46,301 nt of DNA from JBDRLV01 sp043812755 (lineage in GTDB: Bacteria > Patescibacteriota > Patescibacteriia > UBA9934 > GWF2-40-263). Positions 8,884-16,098 of this stretch are shown piece by piece. The position numbers and the translations under genes are program-made. The stretch is taken from contig JBDRLV010000042.1 in the NCBI GenBank assembly GCA_043812755.1, positions 1 through 46,301 of the forward strand, given 5' to 3'. How positions within the stretch are numbered: position 1 is the stretch's first letter; each line of letters starts with the position of its first letter. Under the pieces are notes generated by a model. That model was not told the origin of the DNA. It did no database searches and was given only the letters and a program-made list of their open reading frames with translations.

Positions 8884-9639
8884 TCAGGTCTTGAGATGTG
8901 GCTTTCCTACGCGTATCAAAAATCTTTTTTGCGTAAATATTAATTTTCCAGTATCCTCAAGTTTTTTTTGCAATTTTTGCAAAAATGGTAAGTGGCCATC
9001 AACACTAAACCCTTCTACTATCCAAGGAATAGCTCTTAGAAAATAAACAATTGCACCAACATCATTAAAATGCATTTTACCAGTCCATTTCTGTACTTCC
9101 TCTATTTCAAACCCTGCATCCTTTAATTGTTGCTGAATTCTCTCCAAAATCCAGTCCTTATATTTTGGTATTGCATTAAACTCAACAATCATGTCATTCA
9201 GATTCTCTCCACTGACTTGTTGAGTTAGAAATACACCACCAACTTTCAGTATCCTGAACAATTCTGACGACTTAAACGCACTGTGACGGTTAAGTATCAA
9301 ATCAAACTCTCCATCTGAAAATGGCAATTCATAGGACTCATTGGCTTCTATAACTTTTACTCCAAGCGATTCTAATCGTTTTCGCGCCACACTTACGTTT
9401 GGCTTGTATGCTTCAATAGCTATCGTATGTTCTGGAAAAGGAGCAAGCATAGCAAACTTCTCACCGCCCCCTGTGCCCATATCAAGAACTGCAGTTGATT
9501 GAGATACTAACTCTTTCGCCTTACCTTCATAATCCCAAGGAGGCTGTTCTTCAAGCCACCTGTTTTTTAAATATGAAAAATCCCATCCTTCAAAATTGGC
9601 TTCTTCGTCCTGTTTCCATTGTTGATATAATTCTTCCAT
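8884..9639 (-). CDS. SAM-dependent class I methyltransferase
   Basis: A 251-residue protein with a Rossmann methyltransferase core. Motif I is AVLDMGTGGGEKF (about residue 54), the acidic end of strand 2 is in TIAIEAYKPN, and later come FSDGEFDLILNRHSAF (motif IV region) and an ILKVGGVFLTQQV strand typical of Methyltransf_11 proteins. The long C-terminal part (IPKYKDWILERIQQQ onward) may recognise the substrate, which cannot be read from sequence. The open frame continues upstream for 28 residues, but MEELYQQW at 9639 is the natural start. The upstream extension would overlap the toxin gene. It is the last gene before a repeat cluster, downstream of the toxin-antitoxin pair on the same strand. 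Confidence 0.8.
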   Translation of the reverse strand: MEELYQQWKQDEEANFEGWDFSYLKNRWLEEQPPWDYEGKAKELVSQSTAVLDMGTGGGEKFAMLAPFPEHTIAIEAYKPNVSVARKRLESLGVKVIEANESYELPFSDGEFDLILNRHSAFKSSELFRILKVGGVFLTQQVSGENLNDMIVEFNAIPKYKDWILERIQQQLKDAGFEIEEVQKWTGKMHFNDVGAIVYFLRAIPWIVEGFSVDGHLPFLQKLQKKLEDTGKLIFTQKRFLIRVGKPHLKT

Positions 9640-9670
9640 ATTATGTAATGAAAATTGAAAATCAGCCGAA

Positions 9671-9943
9671 TTAAAGACTTTTATACAAATCGTGCTTGCC
9701 AACTGAAATAAAAAGAATGTCACCGTTTTTCATTCTCTCAAAGATAATTCTATACCCACCACTTAGTGAAATTGACCAAATGCCTTTAAGCTTTCCATGC
9801 AACTCATGCAACCTCAATGAAGGGTGCAAAGGGTTGTCTTTAAAAATTCGTTCTTTTATAATTGCAATCTTAACAATATCTTTTGGAAGCTTCTTTGCCT
9901 CTTTAACAAACGTCTTTGAATAGCATATCTTCCGAACAATCAT
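9671..9943 (-). CDS. RelE/ParE-superfamily toxin of a type II toxin-antitoxin pair
   Basis: A 90-residue basic protein of the RelE/YafQ/ParE fold. It starts with a KTFVKEAKKLP helix and has HPSLRLHELHGKLKGIWSIS followed by the strand pair GGYRIIFERMKNGDILFISVGKHDLY. The central GYRIIF and terminal GKHDLY are characteristic of YafQ/RelE-type ribosome-dependent mRNA interferases. ParE-like gyrase poisons share the fold, so the exact target is uncertain. Its ATG overlaps the antitoxin stop by four bases (ATGA), the usual translational coupling. Expression would be controlled by the promoter-operator at 10190-10221. Confidence 0.85.
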   Translation of the reverse strand: MIVRKICYSKTFVKEAKKLPKDIVKIAIIKERIFKDNPLHPSLRLHELHGKLKGIWSISLSGGYRIIFERMKNGDILFISVGKHDLYKSL

Positions 9944-10167
9944 AACAATTCGGAAATTGACTTTGCAGTAACAGCTTGCCCCTTTTTATACTCAACGCGA
10001 GATTTTTTAATGGATTGCAATAATTCTTGTTCTGAAATTAAATCCGCGTCTAACTCAACCAAGTGTTTTATATAGCCACTTACAGAATCATGCCCTCGCT
10101 TTTTTGAAAGGGTTCTTATTTTTTTTGTAACTGCCCCTGGCAAGGAAAGACTTAATACTTGTCTCAT
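9940..10167 (-). CDS. Ribbon-helix-helix antitoxin
   Basis: A 75-residue protein with an N-terminal beta strand (VLSLSLPGAVTKKIRTLSKKRG) followed by two short helices, the layout of CopG/ParD-type ribbon-helix-helix DNA-binding antitoxins. A charged C-terminal tail would wrap the toxin. It is the first gene of the pair and overlaps the toxin gene by four bases. A perfect 12-bp inverted repeat lies 23 bases upstream of its start and covers the promoter, the expected site for autorepression. I identified it by fold pattern and position, not by a diagnostic motif. Confidence 0.75.
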   Translation of the reverse strand: MRQVLSLSLPGAVTKKIRTLSKKRGHDSVSGYIKHLVELDADLISEQELLQSIKKSRVEYKKGQAVTAKSISELL

Positions 10168-10189
10168 ATATGAATTGGTTTATATTAAC

Positions 10190-10221
10190 GACATTGTATT
10201 ACACAATTAATACAATGTCAA
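10190..10221 (-). promoter_or_regulatory. Promoter and palindromic operator of the toxin-antitoxin operon
   Basis: Minus strand TTGACA (10216-10221), 17-base spacer and TACAAT (10193-10198). A perfect inverted repeat, GACATTGTATTA (10190-10201) and TAATACAATGTC (10208-10219), covers both promoter boxes, so a bound ribbon-helix-helix dimer pair would block RNA polymerase. Confidence 0.85.
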
Positions 10222-10260
10222 ACACAGGACGCGAAAAACCATTCAATCGCCTGATTCAAC

Positions 10261-10416
10261 GGACGCCATAAATGGCGTCCATACATGATCGCCGGACGCC
10301 ATAAATGGCGTCCCTACATGATCGCCGGACGCGATAAATGGCGTCCATACATGATCGCCGGACGCCATAAATGGCGTCCATACATGATCGCCGGACGCCA
10401 TAAATGGCGTCCCTAC
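10261..10416 (-). repeat. Array of five REP-like palindromes, 33-bp period
   Basis: Units start at 10261, 10294, 10327, 10360 and 10393. Each has the 20-base palindrome GGACGCCATAAATGGCGTCC (third unit has GCGATAAAT) and a constant 13-base linker ending in CATGATCGC plus C. The second and fifth units end in CTAC, the others in ATAC. The last CTAC contains the dnaX stop codon on the minus strand. The linkers are not unique, so this is not a CRISPR array. Confidence 0.95.
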
Positions 10417-11945
10417 TGCAATTTTCCACCAAACTCATCAAGCAAACTTGCAACCACTTCATCTTGCTCTGGAGCAGAATACACGCCCTTAATTCTAATT
10501 GGTCTGCCAACCACGCGTGCAAACACTGTTTCTATCATATTTCTGTTTTTCTCTCTGTTTACTGTGTCTGCATGAAGTTGATATTGGAAACGCAATTCAA
10601 GCTCATCATTATTTATACACTCAATCTCCCCTGCTTGCACAACAAATGGCAAAGAAGCGCTACACTCTTTTATCTGCGCGAAAACCTCAGGCCATCTTTT
10701 TTTTACATCTTCAATGTCAATGACTGGAAGTGTATTTTCAAAGGCTGTGGCTTTGGGTTCGATTGAATCTGAAGCGTCTACAACACCCTGCCCAGCTTCG
10801 CTGGTCTGTCCCCCTTGGAAATGAGGACACAAGTCGCTTCCCCCCCTTTTCAAGGGGGGGTTAGGGGGGGTTACCGGCGAATCGCCAGACCGACTTGAAC
10901 CAACCCCCTGCCCATTAAAATTTTGCTGACATATTTGAATAATGGCCATTTCCATCCCTATGTGTGATATTTTATCAGTTTTAATATTTCGTCGAGCTGT
11001 GAGAAATAAATCAATCGCGTTTCTAAATTCATCAACACTCCATGCGTGTTCTGTACCTTTTAATTTTTCTATTAGACTTTCACGCAAAAATTCAATGACA
11101 TCATCTAGAAAATGCTGTACATCAACACCACTTTCAACATATTCATTCAGAAGTGCAATTAATTTTGAAACATCTTTTACAAACAATGTTCTTGTAAAAT
11201 CATTGATTAAAACCGTGTTTGTATTTGGAAGCACAATTAACGCGGTATCCATTGTGATTTTATCCTCGCCAAGCGCAATTATTTGATCAAGTAAACTTTC
11301 TGAATCTCGCGCTGACCCATCTGAATGCTTTACAACTTCCATAAGCACATCATCATCTATTTCTACCTTTTCTTTTTTACAAATCCCCTTTAGCCTCTTT
11401 AGCATGTCATCTTTTGGAATCTTTCTAAAATCAAACCTTTGACAACGACTAATAATTGTTTGCGGAACTTTATGAATTTCAGTTGTTGCTAAAATAAATA
11501 GTGCATGAGCTGGTGGCTCCTCAAGTGTTTTTAAAAGCGCATTAAATGAAGATGTTGATAGCATGTGCACCTCATCAATAATATAAACTCTTTTAGCTAA
11601 ACTATTCGGAGCAAACCGAACGCTTTTTATAATATTCTCTCGCACGTTTTCAACATCTGTATTTGAAGCAGCATCAATCTCAACAACATCAAGCGACGCT
11701 CCGGTCTGAATACCACAACAAGCCTCGCATTTATTGCATGGCTCATTTTTCTTTACATCAAGACAATTAACAGCCTTAGCAAGTAATCTTGCCATGGTTG
11801 TTTTTCCGATTCCGCGAGGACCTGTAAATAAATAAGCGTGAGAAATTCCCCCGCCTGCTATTTGATTTTGTATGGTCTCGCGAACGTGATCTTGTCCTGT
11901 AACATCAGAAAATTGTTGTGGTCTGTATTTGCGGTAGAGTGACAC
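10413..11945 (-). CDS. dnaX: DNA polymerase III gamma/tau subunit
   Basis: A 510-residue clamp-loader ATPase that loads the sliding clamp during replication. N-terminal YRKYRPQ is typical. The Walker A is GPRGIGKTT at 42-50, zinc cysteines are C61, C70, C73 and C76, Walker B DEVH is at 124-127, and sensor 1 and the SRC arginine finger (TTEIHKVPQTIISRCQRF) are present. The start is a GTG. Residues about 344-388 in the linker before the C-terminal domain come from a palindromic in-frame insertion. The final codon CAG runs straight into a TAG provided by the neighbouring REP array. No frameshift slippery run is needed, since the protein is of gamma/tau type in one frame. The leader is very short and AT-rich. 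Confidence 0.95.
   Translation of the reverse strand: MSLYRKYRPQQFSDVTGQDHVRETIQNQIAGGGISHAYLFTGPRGIGKTTMARLLAKAVNCLDVKKNEPCNKCEACCGIQTGASLDVVEIDAASNTDVENVRENIIKSVRFAPNSLAKRVYIIDEVHMLSTSSFNALLKTLEEPPAHALFILATTEIHKVPQTIISRCQRFDFRKIPKDDMLKRLKGICKKEKVEIDDDVLMEVVKHSDGSARDSESLLDQIIALGEDKITMDTALIVLPNTNTVLINDFTRTLFVKDVSKLIALLNEYVESGVDVQHFLDDVIEFLRESLIEKLKGTEHAWSVDEFRNAIDLFLTARRNIKTDKISHIGMEMAIIQICQQNFNGQGVGSSRSGDSPVTPPNPPLKRGGSDLCPHFQGGQTSEAGQGVVDASDSIEPKATAFENTLPVIDIEDVKKRWPEVFAQIKECSASLPFVVQAGEIECINNDELELRFQYQLHADTVNREKNRNMIETVFARVVGRPIRIKGVYSAPEQDEVVASLLDEFGGKLQ
10781..10914. repeat. Palindromic element inserted in frame inside dnaX, flanked by a direct duplication
   Basis: CAACACCCTGCCCA (10781-10794) and CAACCCCCTGCCCA (10901-10914) are 14-base direct repeats with one mismatch, exactly 120 bases apart. 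Between them lie C7-TTTTCAA-G7 (10840-10860), a second G7 run and outer inverted hexamers GGTCTG (10803-10808) and CAGACC (10886-10891). Read on the minus strand it encodes PPNPPLKRGG. The period keeps the dnaX frame. Confidence 0.8.
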
Positions 11946-11998
11946 ACTAATTTAAATTACTAAATATTTAAACACAGATTTTATTGTTTTTGCAGAAA

Positions 11999-12219
11999 GC
12001 ATGAGGAGTCGTACAAAAGTACAGCGACGAAATGCAGAGGCTCCATGCCTGTCCGCCGAAACTTTAGTTAAGGTGGAAAACGAAAGATCGCTGGTTTTAC
12101 TTACTAAATATTTTCAAAACCAGATGAGATGTTGGTGAATGGGGAAAGTTGTGAGGAAATGTATTTAACATACATTAACGAACAACTGGGGCGCCATAAG
12201 CCAAGAGATCGCTGGTTTT
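11999..12219 (+). ncRNA. Candidate structured RNA of unknown class
   Basis: Three consecutive folds are visible. First, GCAT/ATGC and GGAG/CTCC enclose TCG/CGA and TAC/GTA around AAAA (11999-12048). Second, CCGCC/GGTGG encloses AAC/GTT (12053-12076). Third is a long nested hairpin of five perfect helices: AAAACCAG/CTGGTTTT, TTGG/CCAA, ATGG/CCAT, AGTTGT/ACAACT and ATGTAT/ATACAT (12116-12219), separated by nearly symmetric purine-rich loops. Unpaired bases are A/G-rich on the plus strand, which favours that strand as the RNA. The segment lies between dnaX and a hypothetical gene, both on the minus strand. It does not match RNase P, SRP, tmRNA or 6S landmarks that I know. Confidence 0.6.
12085..12219. 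repeat. 14-base direct repeat able to form alternative hairpins
   Basis: AGATCGCTGGTTTT occurs at 12085-12098 and 12206-12219. The single AAAACCAG at 12116-12123 can pair with either copy, giving two mutually exclusive stems. Twelve bases of the motif (ATCGCTGGTTTT) recur at 13655-13666 inside the ATPase gene, possibly by chance. Confidence 0.7.
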
Positions 12220-12227
12220 GAAGATAT

Positions 12228-12854
12228 TTACTTCTTTACTATATTCTCAACTGCTGCCCAATGACACTTCCCTGACATAGGAACAAGTATCACAACCTCA
12301 TCTCCAGGCTCACCTTTGTAATAAGTAACGCTTGCAGTCAGAGTATTGTATACCTCATCACCGCAAAGTACAACATAAGAATTATCAGCAGCATTAAAGG
12401 CTAATTTGCCAACAATCCTTCGTCTTTCCACAGGCCCAATTTGTTTGAAAATAAAATCTCCACCTGGCTTTTTTGTTAGCTTAAGAACATCTCCTTCAAC
12501 CAATCTTGACTTAGATGCATAGTTAGAAGGCACTGAATATAATTTTCCATCAGACCCAACCATATCAACACCATTAAAAACACCCTCAATAATTTCGCCA
12601 TTCTGTTCTGCCTGCGATGATATCTCATGTCTTGAAGTAACTAAATCTGTTAAACAACTCGTCGCTGAACTAGTGTTCCCTGATTCTAACAATTCCAACA
12701 CACACCCAATGCTTTGGTGAACTTGTTTTAGTATTTTTACTGCAAGTTGATCTTTTGAAATGTCAGAAGATTTACCTGAATCTGAATCTGGTTCAGGAAC
12801 AAAAATATCATCTTCATCGTTTTCAAATTCATCATCAAAAATATTATCCCCCAT
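12228..12854 (-). CDS. Conserved CPR-type hypothetical protein, possible OB-like domain
   Basis: A 208-residue protein of unknown function. Residues 1-30 are very acidic (MGDNIFDDEFENDEDD and on). A helical part at about 35-90 is followed by a beta-rich C-terminal half with GVFNGVDMVGSDGKLYSV, then YASKSRLVEGDVLKLT and PVERRRIVGKL, which reads like an OB or TRAM-like barrel. It could bind nucleic acid, but no catalytic motif is seen. It lies 35 bases downstream of the TraG-like ATPase gene, on the same strand and probably in the same transcript, and upstream of the structured-RNA candidate. The start has no clear Shine-Dalgarno sequence; the leader is almost pure A/T. Confidence 0.75.
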   Translation of the reverse strand: MGDNIFDDEFENDEDDIFVPEPDSDSGKSSDISKDQLAVKILKQVHQSIGCVLELLESGNTSSATSCLTDLVTSRHEISSQAEQNGEIIEGVFNGVDMVGSDGKLYSVPSNYASKSRLVEGDVLKLTKKPGGDFIFKQIGPVERRRIVGKLAFNAADNSYVVLCGDEVYNTLTASVTYYKGEPGDEVVILVPMSGKCHWAAVENIVKK

Positions 12855-12889
12855 ATTTTTATTTCATTTTTTATTTTTATTTCTTTTTT

Positions 12890-15439
12890 TTAATAAGAAG
12901 GTGGCAAGGATTCATGTTGTGGCGCATCCCCTGTACTACCCAATTGTGTTCGTTCCATAATCTCAGCCTCAACAATCGCTCGATCTCGACCGTATTTAAA
13001 TCTTGATAATTCTTTATATGATTTTAATAATTCTTTATCTCCTTTTGGAGCAGATTCAAAATTCATTGTAAAAGGCTTCTTCTGGGAATTATCAACAATC
13101 ATTTTAACATACCATGTGAATTTATCAGAGTTGATAAGATCATATCCTGTAAATTCAGGTGAATACATTTTTTCAAGCAATTCTACATCTTCAGGACCAA
13201 TACGAGAAGTAAACATTGTTCCGACGTTTCCAAATACTGCATCTCGAATCTTTGTGTCATTATTCTTTACCAACTGTCCTGTGTATTGATGAGCGATTAT
13301 CAAATCCAATCTATATTTACGGGCCTCAGAAAGAATGGTTGCAATTGAGTCTGTAATAAAGTTTTGAAACTCATCAATGTAGAGATAAAAATCTTTGCGA
13401 TCTTCCTCAGGCATATCTGCGCGTTGCAAGGCAGCCATTTGAAGTTTTGAAACAATAATCATACCTAATAATTCAGCATTCACATCACCAGTTCTTCCTT
13501 TAGACAGGTTTACTAATAAAATCTTTCCTTTATCCATGACTTCGCGCAAATTAAAACTGGAATGTTGTTGACCAATGATATTGCGCATCATTTCGTTTTC
13601 CACAAATCTACCAACTTTTGAAATCAAATACCCAAGCATTTCAGACTTATGGAAATCGCTGGTTTTGGCCATTTCTTTTTCCCAAAATGATCGCACAACT
13701 GGATCTTTTACCTTGTCCACCCAACTTTTTTGAAAATCTTCATCTGAGAACATGCGTGGAATCTCAGCAATCGTTCCAGGATATTCCAAATCAGACATCA
13801 ATGTTAACATAACATTTCTCATGTTGTGTTCAAACATTGGTCCAATCATTTCAGGTGGAAAAAGCTTATAAAATATTGCAATCATTTCCTGCACTGCCAT
13901 GTCTTTCATGGAATCATCTTTTGCTTCAAGCATGTTGAGCCCCATTGGGCGTTCAAGATCTGCAGGGCAAAAATATACAATGTCATCAGCACGTTCTTTT
14001 GGAACATTTGCAAGAATATGATCCACAAGATCCCCATGAGGATCAATCACTCCAACTCCTGCTCCACGTTGAATATCCTGAATAGCCAGCTTTGCTATGA
14101 GTTGTGATTTTCCTGAACCAGATTTACCAATAATATACATGTGGCGTTGCCTATCAGACTCTTTCATCCAAACATCAGTTCTAACCCCACGATAGGTGTT
14201 GTACCCAAGCTCAATCTGACCATCTTCTTTCCCTGGAACCTCAGCAGGTGCTGCGCCACGACGCGCACCAAGCCACTGAATATTTGGTGTTTCGGTCCAT
14301 GGAAGTGGTAAGTGCCAAATACTTGCCATTTCTTCTGAATTTAAAAGTATTCTGTTCTTTTCATCAAAAGATCGATGAATAAATTTCTGAATCATTTTTT
14401 TTCTAAAAGGAGGAACAACGCGCACAAAAGAATTGCCGTGTTCATAAATGTTATATTGAGAAAATGCATTCAACATGCTCCCCATGGTTGTTTGAACTAC
14501 ATCTTCATTTTTCCCCGAAACAATTAAGCGTATGCACACATCCATACCACCTTTATTGGCTTTTTGTTCAAGACCTTTAACCATTTCATCTTCTTGAGGA
14601 GTTAGCCTGTGTTGTTCGTCCGGCTTTTGATCTTTTGATTCTGTTCCAAGAGCTTCACCAATAAAATCTGTTTTCTTTTTTCTTCCTCCTTTCATTGCCT
14701 CGCCAAGTGTCATGCCCTGTTGCATGTTTCTTGCAATAAACAATCCTTTTTGTCTCCATTTCCCTGGTGCAGATCTTGCAATAAATTGAAACGCTGCCCC
14801 TTCACCTTCGGGAATTTTTGATAAAACATTTGTTATTGCATTCAATGGATCTGTTTCCATTTGCATGTAAGTCTTTACAGGAAACACACCTGGCCTTCGC
14901 ATGGCCAAATAACTTCCAACAATAATTCCATTAGGAGAAAAAATGTTGTAATCCTCAACCTCTTCAATGTTTGCGTCAGGATATGCAGCTGAAAAATTCT
15001 GTTCAAGTGTTGTCCTTAAATGCAATGGAACAGATATATAATATTTTATTAGTTTGTGTTGAGAAATAATCTCAAATGAAATTTCGTCAGCTCGTCCAAA
15101 AACCCATGTCTTTAAACCGCGCTGTGCCTTCATTCCAGCAATTGAATGGAAAAAACTTTCAGCAACAGAAATCGCCTCATGAACTTGATCTTTTGTTACC
15201 CCTTTTTCAACTTCTTCTTCCCTGCGAAATTTTGGTAAAGAAATTTGAAGTAACACAGTTTTAAATTTATCGCTTTTTGCATGCACCCTACTTCTTACAT
15301 AGAGCTTAATAATATACAAAATCCCAGCGCATACAATAAGAAGCCCTAAAAATACGAAAATCAATTTTGATACTAAAAAATTGTCGCCTGCTGATGCAGC
15401 GGCATATTGCGTGTCAGTTGATAATTGAACCAGAAACAT
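12890..15439 (-). CDS. Membrane-anchored TraG/VirD4-like (HerA-FtsK class) ATPase
   Basis: An 849-residue protein with one N-terminal membrane helix (about residues 25-47) and a large cytosolic motor. Walker A is GKSGSGKSQ at about 438, followed by GVIDPHGDLVDHIL, a strand typical of type IV coupling proteins. Walker B is YLYIDEFQNF at about 687, then an arginine-containing EARKYRLDLIIAHQ strand that matches the TraG/VirD4 LSEARKYRL...AHQ segment. The region between the helix and Walker A is lineage-specific. Coupling proteins of this type pump DNA or protein across the membrane. CPR genomes commonly carry one without a full conjugation set, and here no relaxase or other T4SS gene is adjacent. 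It starts two bases after the preceding gene's stop. Confidence 0.85.
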   Translation of the reverse strand: MFLVQLSTDTQYAAASAGDNFLVSKLIFVFLGLLIVCAGILYIIKLYVRSRVHAKSDKFKTVLLQISLPKFRREEEVEKGVTKDQVHEAISVAESFFHSIAGMKAQRGLKTWVFGRADEISFEIISQHKLIKYYISVPLHLRTTLEQNFSAAYPDANIEEVEDYNIFSPNGIIVGSYLAMRRPGVFPVKTYMQMETDPLNAITNVLSKIPEGEGAAFQFIARSAPGKWRQKGLFIARNMQQGMTLGEAMKGGRKKKTDFIGEALGTESKDQKPDEQHRLTPQEDEMVKGLEQKANKGGMDVCIRLIVSGKNEDVVQTTMGSMLNAFSQYNIYEHGNSFVRVVPPFRKKMIQKFIHRSFDEKNRILLNSEEMASIWHLPLPWTETPNIQWLGARRGAAPAEVPGKEDGQIELGYNTYRGVRTDVWMKESDRQRHMYIIGKSGSGKSQLIAKLAIQDIQRGAGVGVIDPHGDLVDHILANVPKERADDIVYFCPADLERPMGLNMLEAKDDSMKDMAVQEMIAIFYKLFPPEMIGPMFEHNMRNVMLTLMSDLEYPGTIAEIPRMFSDEDFQKSWVDKVKDPVVRSFWEKEMAKTSDFHKSEMLGYLISKVGRFVENEMMRNIIGQQHSSFNLREVMDKGKILLVNLSKGRTGDVNAELLGMIIVSKLQMAALQRADMPEEDRKDFYLYIDEFQNFITDSIATILSEARKYRLDLIIAHQYTGQLVKNNDTKIRDAVFGNVGTMFTSRIGPEDVELLEKMYSPEFTGYDLINSDKFTWYVKMIVDNSQKKPFTMNFESAPKGDKELLKSYKELSRFKYGRDRAIVEAEIMERTQLGSTGDAPQHESLPPSY

Positions 15440-15441
15440 GG

Positions 15442-15987
15442 TTAGTTATTAATATTTCCTTTTCGCTTTTCTTCTTCAGCTAAAATGGAAATTTTATCTG
15501 TTTTTATTTTTGCCTCTTGCTCAAGAAAAAATCTATTTACACCAGGGATAAGTTTTAACCAAGATTTTATCAAATGAAATATTTTTTTTGTATTTAGCTT
15601 GGTTTTTGTAACAAGCTCTCTAATTGTTGAAGCGGTTTGCTCTCCTTTTATTTTGAACTCTTCTTGTTCTTGAGGGGTCATCTGTAGAAACATCTCGGTT
15701 AGATCTTCAGACATTAACTCTTCTATTTCTTGTGTAATTTTATCTTTGCTTGGGGTCTGTGTTGCCTGTTGGATTGGTTTTGGGGCTGTTGTTTCTACAG
15801 AAGAAATTTCTGGCTGTGAATGCTGTTCTTCTTGCAACGATTCAAGTGGAGATTCACCTGATGATTCTTGCACTTCTGCTATTTTTGGTGCCTCAATACT
15901 AGGTTGTTTATGTTCAACTTCATTAATTTCTTTTCCAATTATTTCAGAAGAATCCCCTGCTTCTTTTTTTTTTATTATTCCAGGCAT
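15442..15987 (-). CDS. Hypothetical protein with disordered N terminus, upstream of the TraG-like ATPase
   Basis: A 181-residue protein of unknown function. Residues 1-85 are rich in Glu, Pro, Gln and Ser and look disordered. Residues 90-181 are helical and charged, with an amphipathic basic segment KKIFHLIKSWLKLIPGVNRF near 135-155 that could lie on a membrane. No enzyme motif is present. It ends two bases before the start of the TraG-like ATPase gene, so the two are almost certainly translated from one mRNA. A role as its accessory or membrane adaptor is a guess from position. Confidence 0.7.
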   Translation of the reverse strand: MPGIIKKKEAGDSSEIIGKEINEVEHKQPSIEAPKIAEVQESSGESPLESLQEEQHSQPEISSVETTAPKPIQQATQTPSKDKITQEIEELMSEDLTEMFLQMTPQEQEEFKIKGEQTASTIRELVTKTKLNTKKIFHLIKSWLKLIPGVNRFFLEQEAKIKTDKISILAEEEKRKGNINN

Positions 15988-16098
15988 ATGTACCTAATAT
16001 TTTACCATGTTTTAGTAATAATTTATATTTATTTCAGTGGACAAAACACAGGAATTGTAGCTGAAATGGTATTTGGCGATAAAGTCATTATTAAAACT

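Noticed and set aside
10261..10416. Regular 33-bp repeats as a CRISPR array
   Set aside because: The repeat is a palindrome and the 13-base linkers are the same in every unit; there are no unique spacers and no cas genes.
10256..10575. Open frames across the repeat array on both strands (repeating DAIYGVRRS-type peptides)
   Set aside because: They are translations of the 33-bp repeat, which is divisible by three and so keeps frames open; no start signals.
11999..12219. RNase P RNA, SRP RNA, tmRNA or 6S RNA
   Set aside because: None of the landmark sequences I know (GAGGAAAGTCC with the matching P4 strand, the GGAA-capped SRP hairpin, a tRNA-like end, a single bubble hairpin) is present.
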